Shown: positions 35,861-43,343 of the stretch, piece after piece
Position numbering within the stretch: the first letter of the stretch is position 1
How the letters are laid out: the number at the start of each line of letters is the position of its first letter
DNA from: RSA9 sp036381195
Lineage (GTDB): Bacteria > Gemmatimonadota > Gemmatimonadetes > Longimicrobiales > RSA9
Assembly (NCBI GenBank): GCA_036381195.1
Contig: DASVDH010000068.1
Location: 1-64,000, forward strand
Direction: 5' to 3'
DNA: 64,000 bases
Program-made: the position numbers and the translations under genes
Notes under the pieces: model-generated
The model's database searches: none
What the model saw: only the letters and a program-made list of their open reading frames with translations
What the model was told of the DNA's origin: nothing

Positions 35861-37164
35861 CGCGGTCCTGCCTCGCGGTCCCACACGACCCGCCCCCCGA
35901 CGATGGTGAGCGCCGCCTGGCCGACCAGTCTCCAGCCCGCGAACGGCGTGTTGCGGCTCCTGGAGAGGAACCGGTCAGGGTCGACGGTCCACGCGGCGTC
36001 CGGGTCGATGACCGTGACGTCCGCGGGCGATCCTTCGGCCAGGGTGCCGCCGGGAAGGCGGAACGCGCGCGCGGGCGCGCAACTCATGCGGTCCACGAGC
36101 TGGCTCAGGGTCAGCAGGCCCTTGCCGACCAGCTCGGTCAGCGCGATGCCCAGCGCGGTCTCGAGGCCGACCATGCCGAACGGCGCGTCGTCGAAGGCCT
36201 GCTCCTTCTCGTCGTAGTGGTGGGGCGCGTGGTCGCTGGCGAGGACGTCCAGCGTGCCGTCGGCCAGCCCCTCGCGCACGGCCGCCACGTCCTCCGCCGT
36301 CCGCAGCGGCGGGTTGACTTTGGCCTCCGTGCGGTAGCCGTCCACGGCCTCGTCCGTCAGCGTCAGGTGGTGCGGCGTCGCCTCCGCGGTGACCTGGACG
36401 CCGCGCGCCTTTGCGGCGCGGATCATCTCGACGCCGCGCCGCGTCGAGACGTGCTGGATGTGCAGCCGCCCGCCGGTCAGCTCGGCGAGCAGCAGGTCGC
36501 GCGCGATCATCACGTCCTCGGCGGCGTTCGGGATGCCCTGGAGCCCGAGCCGCGTGCTGACCAGGCCCTCGTTCATCGATCCGCCGCGCGAGAGTGCGAG
36601 GTCCTCGCAGTGGTTCGCGACGGGGATGCCGAACGTCTGCGCGTACTCGAGCGCCAGCCGCATGAGCCCCGCGTCGCTGACGGGCCGGCCGTCATCCGAG
36701 ATCGCGACCGCGCCCGCGTCCACCATCTCGCCGATCGCCGCCAGCCGCTCGCCGCGCTGGCCCAGCGAGACCGCCGCGACGGGGTAGACGCGCGCGTACC
36801 CGGCGCGCAGGCCCTGCGCGCGGACGAACCCGACGGCCGCCGGGTCGTCCACCGGCGGGTCCGTGTTGGGCATGGCGCACACGGCGGTGAAGCCGCCGGC
36901 CGCCGCGGCGCGCGCGCCGGTCGCGATCGTCTCCTTGCGCTCGCCGCCCGGCTCGCGCAGATGCACGTGCACGTCGATCAGGCCTGGACACACCACCAGG
37001 CCGCCGACGTTCCGGACCTCGGCGTGCTCCGGCGCCTCGAGCTCTCGCCCGATGCGCCCCACCGTCCCGTCCACGAGCAGCACGTCCAGCACGTCGTCGA
37101 TCCCCTGCGACGGGTCAACGACCCGTCCGCCCCGCAGCAACAGCGCCCGCGGCGTCACGGCCAC
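35857..37164 (-). CDS. pyrC: Dihydroorotase
   Basis: Third step of pyrimidine synthesis. The class I amidohydrolase zinc ligands are all visible: DVHVHLREPG near residue 64, SDDGRPVSD, ANHCEDLALS, HIQHVSTRRG and LASDHAPHHYDEKE (catalytic Asp). An intact set argues for an active enzyme, not a structural PyrC-like partner. 435 residues. The start is GTG at 37164, with an alternative GTG at 37158 that fits the AAGG ribosome-binding site better. It follows pyrB across 151 nt containing a hexamer array. Confidence 0.96.
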   Translation of the reverse strand: MAVTPRALLLRGGRVVDPSQGIDDVLDVLLVDGTVGRIGRELEAPEHAEVRNVGGLVVCPGLIDVHVHLREPGGERKETIATGARAAAAGGFTAVCAMPNTDPPVDDPAAVGFVRAQGLRAGYARVYPVAAVSLGQRGERLAAIGEMVDAGAVAISDDGRPVSDAGLMRLALEYAQTFGIPVANHCEDLALSRGGSMNEGLVSTRLGLQGIPNAAEDVMIARDLLLAELTGGRLHIQHVSTRRGVEMIRAAKARGVQVTAEATPHHLTLTDEAVDGYRTEAKVNPPLRTAEDVAAVREGLADGTLDVLASDHAPHHYDEKEQAFDDAPFGMVGLETALGIALTELVGKGLLTLSQLVDRMSCAPARAFRLPGGTLAEGSPADVTVIDPDAAWTVDPDRFLSRSRNTPFAGWRLVGQAALTIVGGRVVWDREAGPR

Positions 37165-37184
37165 CTGCCTTCAACGTACTTCAC

Positions 37185-37262
37185 GTACTCGTACACGTGC
37201 GCGTCCACGTGCACGTGTACGTTTACGTTTACGTTTACGTTTACGTTTACGAGCACGAGTAC
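37185..37262. repeat. GTNNAC hexanucleotide array, copy 2
   Basis: Thirteen tandem hexamers, including five perfect GTTTAC in a row (37221-37250) flanked by GTGTAC, GTGCAC, GTCCAC, GAGCAC and GAGTAC variants. It fills the middle of the pyrB-pyrC gap and has the same unit and orientation as the array at 1212-1265. Confidence 0.92.
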
Positions 37263-37315
37263 GGACTCCCAACCGTAACGGTCATCGCAACCGCGCACTT
37301 CCGCCTTCCCTCCTC

Positions 37316-38287
37316 TCACGCCGCCTCCGGCCCGCTCTTCGCCGCCTCCGCACGCTCCGGCGCGCCGCCCGCCAGCAGATACAGCACCGCCATGCGCACC
37401 GCGATGCCGTTCGTGACCTGGTCCAGGATCACCGAGTGCGGTCCGTCCGCCACGTCGCTATCGATCTCGACGCCGCGGTTCATCGGCCCCGGGTGCAGGA
37501 TCAGCAGCGGGCGCGGCGCACGCTGCACGCGGGCGCGCGTCAGGCCGAAGAAGCGGTTGTACTCGCGTAGCGTGGGCACGTAGCCCGCCTGCATGCGCTC
37601 GAGCTGGAGCCGCAGGACGTTGAGCACGTCGGCCCACTCGATCGCCTCCTCGATGCGCGAGAACCGCTGCACGCCCAGCTCCGTCACGTACGGCGGCAGC
37701 AGCGTGCGCGGTCCGCACACGGCGACCTCCGCCCCCAGCTTGCTCAGCCCCCAGATGTTGGAGCGGGCCACGCGCGAGTGCAGGATGTCGCCCACGATGC
37801 AGACGCGCACGCCCTCGATCCGCCCGAGATGATCCCGGATCGTCAGCATGTCCAGGAGCGCCTGCGTGGGGTGCTCGTGCCGGCCGTCTCCCGCGTTGAT
37901 CACGTTCGAGTCGATGCGGTCGGCAAGGAACCGCGCGGCGCCGGAAGAGCCGTGGCGGATCACGACCATGTCGATCTTCATCGCCTCGAGGTTGCGGGCG
38001 GTGTCCACCAGCGTCTCTCCCTTGGCCACGCTCGACCCCGTCGCGCTGATGTTGACGGTGTCCGCCGACAGCCGCTTCTCCGCGAACTCGAACGAGATGC
38101 GCGTCCGCGTCGAGGGCTCGAAGAACAGGTTGACGATGGTCTTGCCGCGCAGGACCGGCACCTTCTTGATCGCGCGCTCGCTGATCTCTTTGAACGGCTC
38201 GGCCGTGTCGAGGATCGCGCGGATCTGTGCCGCGCTGAGCGGCTCGAGGCCGACGAGGTCCTTCCCCAGATCGGTGTCGACCGGCAT
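37316..38287 (-). CDS. pyrB: Aspartate carbamoyltransferase, catalytic chain
   Basis: Second step of pyrimidine synthesis. FFEPSTRTRISFEFA near residue 55 carries the carbamoyl-phosphate loop STRTR, and HPTQALLDM near 138 and the C-terminal HPGPMNRGVEI complete the active site. 323 residues. The ATG at 38287 overlaps the pyrR stop by one base (TAATG). No pyrI regulatory chain is present, as in other pyrR-pyrB loci. Confidence 0.97.
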   Translation of the reverse strand: MPVDTDLGKDLVGLEPLSAAQIRAILDTAEPFKEISERAIKKVPVLRGKTIVNLFFEPSTRTRISFEFAEKRLSADTVNISATGSSVAKGETLVDTARNLEAMKIDMVVIRHGSSGAARFLADRIDSNVINAGDGRHEHPTQALLDMLTIRDHLGRIEGVRVCIVGDILHSRVARSNIWGLSKLGAEVAVCGPRTLLPPYVTELGVQRFSRIEEAIEWADVLNVLRLQLERMQAGYVPTLREYNRFFGLTRARVQRAPRPLLILHPGPMNRGVEIDSDVADGPHSVILDQVTNGIAVRMAVLYLLAGGAPERAEAAKSGPEAA

Positions 38288-38847
38288 TACTCCACCTCTG
38301 GCGCTGGCGAGACGAGCTCGACGGCGAGCCGTCCGTCCAGTTCGGGAACGAGCACCTCCACGCGCTGGTCGGGCGCAACGTCCACCGATCGCCCTACGAT
38401 GTCCGGCTGGATGGGGAGCTCGCGCCCTCCGCGGTCCACGAGCACACACAGGTAGATGCGGGACGGGCGGCCGAAGTCCGCCAGCTCGTCCAGCGCAGCT
38501 CGCGCCGTGCGGCCGGTGTAGCACACGTCGTCCACGATCACGACGACGCGGCCGTCGATCCCGCCGACGGGCAGGCGCGTCTCGCCGACGACGGGGCGCG
38601 GCCCGATCGCCATGAGGTCGTCGCGGTAGAGCGTGATGTCCAGGGAGCCGGACTGCGGGCGCACGCCTTCGACCCGCTCGATCTCGGCCGCGATGCGGTC
38701 GGCGAGCTGGACGCCGCGGCGCTGGATGCCCATGAGCACGAGCGCGCCGACATCGTCGGTCCGCTCCGTGATCTCGTGGGCCATGCGCACGAGCGCGCGC
38801 TCGACCGCGCGCTCGTCCAGCAGGAGTCGTCGGGATGAGCGGGTCAT
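38287..38847 (-). CDS. pyrR: PyrR: pyrimidine operon regulator / uracil phosphoribosyltransferase
   Basis: 186 residues of a type I PRTase fold. The PRPP loop VVVIVDDVCYTGRTARAAL near residue 100, GIQRRGVQLADRI near 40 and the LDITLYRDDL motif near 70 define PyrR. In Bacillus it binds leader RNA and promotes termination when UMP is high. Here the predicted leader is only about 35 nt with no terminator, so regulation would have to be by blocking translation, as reported for mycobacteria, or be absent. First gene of pyrR-pyrB-pyrC-yhaM. Confidence 0.96.
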   Translation of the reverse strand: MTRSSRRLLLDERAVERALVRMAHEITERTDDVGALVLMGIQRRGVQLADRIAAEIERVEGVRPQSGSLDITLYRDDLMAIGPRPVVGETRLPVGGIDGRVVVIVDDVCYTGRTARAALDELADFGRPSRIYLCVLVDRGGRELPIQPDIVGRSVDVAPDQRVEVLVPELDGRLAVELVSPAPEVE

Positions 38848-38884
38848 CGAAGAATCGGGCCTGCCGGCGTGAAGGTGCGGCGCT

Positions 38885-38914
38885 AGGTTAGCGGGCGGCC
38901 CCGGGAGCTGTCAA
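38885..38914 (-). promoter_or_regulatory. pyr operon promoter
   Basis: TTGACA at 38914-38909, an 18-nt spacer and TAACCT at 38890-38885. The expected start is about 30-35 nt before the pyrR ATG, leaving no room for a classical PyrR attenuator. Confidence 0.65.
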
Positions 38915-39029
38915 CGGCCCGCCGGGTCGATGGGATCGCGCGCCGGGACACGCCTCGCGGGCGCGGAGCCCCCTGCCCTGCCTCCGGGACCGCCGTGCGG
39001 CGGTGGCTGCCACCTTCCGGGAACGCGCC

Positions 39030-39058
39030 TTTACATGGCCGGGGCGCGCGGTTACCTT
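39030..39058 (+). promoter_or_regulatory. Promoter of the amino-acid permease
   Basis: TTTACA (39030-39035), a 17-nt spacer and TACCTT (39053-39058). It is divergent from pyrR. The leader is about 47 nt. Confidence 0.5.
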
Positions 39059-39111
39059 CGCGCCAGCCAATCCTGACACGATCGTGCGACCCGGAGCAGG
39101 GGGAAGGTGCC

Positions 39112-40677
39112 TTGATCCGACAGCTGTTGGCACGCAAGGGCGTGCCCGAACTCCGCGGGGAGGCGGAGCCGCTGGACACCGAGCTGCGCCGCGTGCTCGG
39201 GCCCTGGCAGCTCACGGGCCTCGGGATCGGCGCCATCATCGGCGCCGGCATCTTCTCCGGGGCGGGCACGGCGATCGCCGGCGGGGCGGAACACCTGGGC
39301 GCCGGCCCCGCGCTCATGGTCTCCTACGTGCTGGTGGCCGTGGCCTGCGGCTTCGCGGCGCTGTGCTATGCGGAGTTCGCCGCGATGATCCCGCAGTCGG
39401 GCAGCGCCTACACGTACGCGTACGCGACGTTGGGCGAGCTGGTCGCGTGGATCATCGGCTGGGACCTGATCATCGAGTACGCCGTCGGCAACGTCGCCGT
39501 CGCCGTGAGCTGGTCTGGCTACTTCCAGGAGCTGCTGCGCGGCTTCGGCCTCGCCCTCCCCGAGTGGCTGGCCACCGATTACCTGACGGCCTTGCACGGC
39601 GCCGCGCAGGTGCGGGACGCGATCGCGCAAGGCCTGGACCCCGCGACGCTCGGCGCCCACGTGCTCCAGGCGGCGGAGGCCGCCGAGAACGCGCCGCGCC
39701 TGTTCGGGTTGCCGCTGATCGTCAACCTGCCGGCCGTCGCGATCGTGGTGGCGATCACGTGGATCCTGGTGATCGGCATCCGCGAGAGCGCCTGGTTCAA
39801 CACGGCGATGGTCGTGGTGAAGCTCGGGATCCTCGCGTTCTTCATCGTGGCGGGCGCTTTCTTCGTCCGCCCCGAGAACTGGCGGCCATTCGCGCCCAAC
39901 GGGTTCTCGGGCATCTGGACGGGCGCCTCGCTGATCTTCTTCGCGTACATCGGCTTCGACGCCGTCTCGACGGCCGCGGAGGAGAGCAGGAACCCGAGGC
40001 GGGACATGCCGCTCGCGATCATCGCCTCGCTGGTCATCACGTCGGTCATCTACATCGTGACGACGGCGGTCCTCACCGGCCTGGTGCCCTGGACCCAACT
40101 CGGGACGGCCGAACCGCTGGCGACCGCTTTCAGCGAGCGGGGACTGGACTTCGCCGCCGGGATCATCGCGTTCGGCGCAGTGGTGGCGACGACATCCGTG
40201 CTTCTGGTGTTCCAGCTCGGCCAGCCGCGGATCTTCTACGCGATGGCGCGGGATGGGCTCCTGCCGGGCTGGGCGGCCAGCGTGCACCGGAAATACAGGA
40301 CGCCCCACGTCACCACGATCCTGACCGGAGTGTTCGTGGCCTTCTTCGCCGCGTTCGCGCCGATCGAGGCGGTGATCGAGCTGACGAACATCGGGACGCT
40401 CTTCGCCTTCATCCTGGTCGCGGCCGGCGTGCTCGTGCTGAGGCGGCTGGAGCCGGACCGTTACCGGCCGTTCCGGACCCCGTGGGTCCCGTTCGTCCCG
40501 CTCATGGCGATCGCTGCCTGCCTCTGGCTCATGCTGGGGCTGCCCACCCGGACGTGGGTGCGCTTCGGGGTCTGGCTCGTGATCGGAATCGTCATCTACC
40601 TGGTGTACGGGTTCAAGCACAGCGCCTTGCGCAACCGGCGGGCGGCGGAGACCCAGCCGGCCGGTCCTCGCGGCTGA
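39112..40677 (+). CDS. APC-family amino acid permease (cationic amino acid transporter type)
   Basis: 521 residues with about 12-14 membrane helices. GIGAIIGAGIFSGAGTAIA in helix 1 is the APC substrate/sodium-site motif, and YIGFDAVSTAAEESRNPRRDMP (helix 6-7 region) is typical of the CAT/YfnA branch that carries cationic and other amino acids. A loop of about 45 residues near 155-200 is an insertion relative to shorter APC transporters. Start TTG at 39112 with GGGGGAAGG upstream; the alternative at 38995 lacks a ribosome-binding site. Substrate uncertain. Confidence 0.92.
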   Translation: MIRQLLARKGVPELRGEAEPLDTELRRVLGPWQLTGLGIGAIIGAGIFSGAGTAIAGGAEHLGAGPALMVSYVLVAVACGFAALCYAEFAAMIPQSGSAYTYAYATLGELVAWIIGWDLIIEYAVGNVAVAVSWSGYFQELLRGFGLALPEWLATDYLTALHGAAQVRDAIAQGLDPATLGAHVLQAAEAAENAPRLFGLPLIVNLPAVAIVVAITWILVIGIRESAWFNTAMVVVKLGILAFFIVAGAFFVRPENWRPFAPNGFSGIWTGASLIFFAYIGFDAVSTAAEESRNPRRDMPLAIIASLVITSVIYIVTTAVLTGLVPWTQLGTAEPLATAFSERGLDFAAGIIAFGAVVATTSVLLVFQLGQPRIFYAMARDGLLPGWAASVHRKYRTPHVTTILTGVFVAFFAAFAPIEAVIELTNIGTLFAFILVAAGVLVLRRLEPDRYRPFRTPWVPFVPLMAIAACLWLMLGLPTRTWVRFGVWLVIGIVIYLVYGFKHSALRNRRAAETQPAGPRG

Positions 40678-40698
40678 GCGCGACCCGAGACCTGCCCC

Positions 40699-41181
40699 CT
40701 AGCAGCGCGACGGCGGCCTGCCCTGGTGAGGCGGCCATGGTGGCGGCGGCGTTCGGCGGTCGGCGGAACGCACGAAGCGGAAGGCGCGGGGTTCCGTGCC
40801 GCGTGGGTCGTCGAAGCAGATGAGCGTGCCGTAGTAGCGCGCCCGCTCGACCGTCTCGCCGGCGCTCCCCTCGCGGTAGAGGGTCAGCCGGGCCCCTTCG
40901 ATCCGGAAGCGGCCCTCGTCGCGATCGTAGCGGTCCCGGCTGCGATCCGTGCGGACGCGGACGAAGCGACCTTGCTCCGGGCTCTCCCGCGGCAGCAGTT
41001 GGAGCAACTCCAGCACTGCCTCCCCATCCCGTGGTTCTGCCCGGAACGAGTAGACCGCGGCGCGCCACGGATCCGGCATTCCCGGCCTCGGTGCCGGCGC
41101 CGCCTGGGCGGCGAGCTCGCCGACGGCGAGCAGCGCGGCGCCCCAGGCGAGTGGGAGCGCCCGCCAGCCCTGCTCTCCCAT
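40699..41181 (-). CDS. Secreted protein of unknown function, 160 aa
   Basis: Signal peptide at residues 1-25 (Arg, then LPLAWGAALLAVGELAAQA), followed by a compact domain of about 110 residues with regular polar/hydrophobic alternation and a Pro-rich tail ending HQGRPPSRC. The final Cys is isolated and not a lipobox. Nothing is recognised. It is 18 nt downstream of the small membrane protein gene and convergent with the permease. Confidence 0.6.
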   Translation of the reverse strand: MGEQGWRALPLAWGAALLAVGELAAQAAPAPRPGMPDPWRAAVYSFRAEPRDGEAVLELLQLLPRESPEQGRFVRVRTDRSRDRYDRDEGRFRIEGARLTLYREGSAGETVERARYYGTLICFDDPRGTEPRAFRFVRSADRRTPPPPWPPHQGRPPSRC

Positions 41182-41199
41182 CCGCCCCTCCCTGCTGGC

Positions 41200-41424
41200 T
41201 CAGTCCCCCATCTTCCGACCCAACCAGATGCCGACGGGGAGTGCGAGCACCGCGGCCCCCAACCCCACGACCCACGGCGGCGCACCGAACGCCCCCTCAG
41301 GGGCGTGGCGGTGCCGCGCGTGGCGGCGCCGGACGATGTGGATGCGCCGGACCGGGTGCCTGAAGACCAACCTCGGTCGGGACCCGCGAACACGCATGCC
41401 GAGCACGGAACGTCTGCCGAGCAC
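41200..41424 (-). CDS. Small membrane protein, 74 aa, Arg-rich with C-terminal helix
   Basis: GTG start at 41424 with AAGGAGGG at ideal spacing. The first 45 residues are Arg/His-rich (about 18 Arg); a single hydrophobic helix (WVVGLGAAVLALPVGIWLG) follows near the C-terminus, giving a tail-anchored layout. The charge distribution suggests the Arg-rich part stays in the cytoplasm. Function unknown. The ribosome-binding site and membrane segment are the evidence. Confidence 0.5.
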   Translation of the reverse strand: MLGRRSVLGMRVRGSRPRLVFRHPVRRIHIVRRRHARHRHAPEGAFGAPPWVVGLGAAVLALPVGIWLGRKMGD

Positions 41425-41522
41425 GCTGGCCCTCCTTGCGGAACGCGCCGGGCGGCCGTTCTCGCGCCGCCCGCGAGGCTTCGCAATGCAAGGCGCATGC
41501 GCGGCCCGCGCGCCACAGCGGG

Positions 41523-41933
41523 TCAGAAGCCCCAGCTTCCCCGCGTGATCAGCTCGATGCTGTTGCCGTCCGGGTCGCGGAAGTAGAGGGAGCAGCCGCC
41601 GCGTGGCCATTGCGTCTCGGCCTCAATGGCCACGCCGGCCTCGGCGAGGTGGCGGCGCCAGGCCTCCAGCGCCGCGGCATCCGGCACGTCCAGCGCGACG
41701 TGGCCGGGGCCGGACGCGCCGTGCGGCGGCACCTTGCCGCCGGGACGGGACGTGGCCTCGGCGTTGAAGAGCAGCAGGAGGTCCTGGCCGGCCCGGAAGA
41801 AGACGTGCCGGCCCTCGCTCCGGCCGACCAGCGGCAGGCCGAGCCGCCGCCAGAACCGCTCTGCCCGGTCCAGGTCGGCCACGTACAGGGCCGCTTCGTG
41901 CACGCCGCCCAGCGGCGGATGGTGCTCGGCCAT
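41523..41933 (-). CDS. VOC/glyoxalase-fold protein
   Basis: 136 residues forming one vicinal-oxygen-chelate domain: HEAALYVADLDRAERFWRRLG at the N-terminus, GHVALDVPD in the middle and LYFRDPDGNSIELI at the end. The metal-site residues (H near 12, H near 77, E near 128) are in the expected places. It could be a glyoxalase-, fosfomycin-resistance- or dioxygenase-like enzyme; substrate not predictable. It follows the deaminase gene by 15 nt. Confidence 0.88.
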   Translation of the reverse strand: MAEHHPPLGGVHEAALYVADLDRAERFWRRLGLPLVGRSEGRHVFFRAGQDLLLLFNAEATSRPGGKVPPHGASGPGHVALDVPDAAALEAWRRHLAEAGVAIEAETQWPRGGCSLYFRDPDGNSIELITRGSWGF

Positions 41934-41948
41934 GGACCCTCCTGCGCC

Positions 41949-42473
41949 TCACCCGCGGCGGGAGCGGAAGAAGGCCCGCAGAAGCTCCGCGGCCTCGTCT
42001 GCCAGGACGCCCCGGGTCATCCGGACCTGGTGGTTGAGCCGTGGGTCCTGGACGATGCAGCCCAGCGATCCGCACATCCCGGCCTTCGGGTCCGACGCCG
42101 CGAAGACCAGCCGCCGGACTCGTGCCAGCACGAGCGCGCCCGCGCACATGGCGCACGGCTCCAGCGTGACGTAGACCGTGGCATCCAGCAGGCGCCACTG
42201 GGAGAGCCGGGCCGCCGCGCGCCGCACCGCGACCAGCTCGGCGTGGCCGCTGGGATCCTGCCACATTCGCGTGCGGTTCCGGCCCTCGGCGAGGATCCGG
42301 CCCCCGGCGACCACGACGGCGCCGACCGGCACCTCGTCCTCGGCGCGGGCCGCGTACGCCTGCTCGAGGGCGCGCTGCATCCACAGCTCGTCCCCGGGTT
42401 CGGGGGGATCGAATCGCGGGGTCCAGGACGTGGTGGGAATGGCGGGCAGCTCAGGGGGTCTGTGGTTCGGCAT
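41949..42473 (-). CDS. tadA: tRNA-specific adenosine deaminase
   Basis: Makes inosine at the wobble position of tRNA-Arg(ACG). The zinc site is clear: HAELVAV (His and catalytic Glu) near residue 74 and PCAMCAGAL near 104. 174 residues from ATG 42473, with an N-terminal extension of about 25 residues compared with E. coli TadA. The start lies 23 nt inside the 3' end of lexA. Other cytidine/adenosine deaminases are possible, but the sequence is closest to TadA. Confidence 0.93.
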   Translation of the reverse strand: MPNHRPPELPAIPTTSWTPRFDPPEPGDELWMQRALEQAYAARAEDEVPVGAVVVAGGRILAEGRNRTRMWQDPSGHAELVAVRRAAARLSQWRLLDATVYVTLEPCAMCAGALVLARVRRLVFAASDPKAGMCGSLGCIVQDPRLNHQVRMTRGVLADEAAELLRAFFRSRRG

Positions 42474-43131
42474 CCCGGCTCGCTGGCGACCCGGCCGACG
42501 CCGCAACGGGCGCACGCAACCGACGCAGCACGCCGAGCACCCGACCGATCACGGTGTACCCGCTCCCTGCCCCGACCGGGATCGGCGCGGCGTCCGTGTT
42601 CACCGGCTCCAGGAGGACCTCGTCGCCCCGACGACGATAGCGCGTCACGCTCGCCTCGCCGCCGATCCGCACGACGACCACGTCTCCATCCTCGAGCTCC
42701 TCCTCGACCACCAGCTCGGCCAGCAGCATGTCACCGCCCCGGCAACCATCGAACTCGAGCCGTTCTCCGGTCACCGTCAGCAAGAACGCGCCACTCGCCC
42801 CGGCCAGCTTCCGATCCAGCTCGAACGTCTCCACGACGGCCTCGCGCGGCAGCGGCTCGCCGGTGGCCGATACCCGGGCGAAGCAGGGCACCGTGACCGT
42901 CTCGGGGCTCAGATCCACCGAGAGCAGCCGCACGCCCCTGGAGCGCGAGGGATCCCGCTCGATCCACCCCTTGTCCGCCAGGGCCTGGAGGTACTCGGAA
43001 ACGGTCTTCGTGCTCTTGATGTCGAACCGCCGGCCGATCTCGCGAATGGAAGGTTGGTAGGTGTTCCGCCGGAGATAGTCGACCAGATAGTCGAGGATCC
43101 GGCGTTCCAGGTACGTCAGCGGCTCGGGCAT
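42451..43131 (-). CDS. LexA-family repressor lacking the self-cleavage dyad
   Basis: 226 residues. The N-terminal winged helix (1-66) is a good LexA DNA-binding domain: PSIREIGRRFDIKSTKTVSEYLQAL and the PSRSRGVRLL wing. The C-terminal domain aligns with the LexA peptidase without gaps, but its catalytic residues have changed: the Ser of the GDSM motif is Arg124 (GERL), the Lys of ATVKRF is Thr163 (SVTRY), and the Ala-Gly cleavage site is Thr90-Gly91. It should therefore not be inactivated by RecA-stimulated cleavage. Two adjacent ATGs (43134, 43131); the second fits GGGAGG better. Confidence 0.88.
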   Translation of the reverse strand: MPEPLTYLERRILDYLVDYLRRNTYQPSIREIGRRFDIKSTKTVSEYLQALADKGWIERDPSRSRGVRLLSVDLSPETVTVPCFARVSATGEPLPREAVVETFELDRKLAGASGAFLLTVTGERLEFDGCRGGDMLLAELVVEEELEDGDVVVVRIGGEASVTRYRRRGDEVLLEPVNTDAAPIPVGAGSGYTVIGRVLGVLRRLRAPVAASAGSPASRDAEPQTP

Positions 43132-43278
43132 CATCGCCTCCCGCAAGGCAGCCGTGGCCGGAGACTCGGAACGGGACGGCACCCGGCAGAACCGAAACGC
43201 GGGCAAGCCGGCGAGTCCGGCCAGCCCGCGCCCGGGGTGAGCGCCGATATACCGGAAATGGCGTGGCCCACAGGCGGC

Positions 43279-43308
43279 AATCTACGTCGGATCGTCCCTT
43301 TCCGTCAA
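43279..43308 (-). promoter_or_regulatory. Promoter of the LexA-like gene
   Basis: TTGACG at 43308-43303, an 18-nt spacer and TAGATT at 43284-43279. The start near 43272 gives a leader of about 140 nt. A CCGNTATANCGG palindrome at 43244-43255, about 20-30 nt past the start, is an operator candidate. Confidence 0.6.
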
Positions 43309-43343
43309 CGAAGATGTGGAGCACAGGCGTGGAGCCGCCGCAC

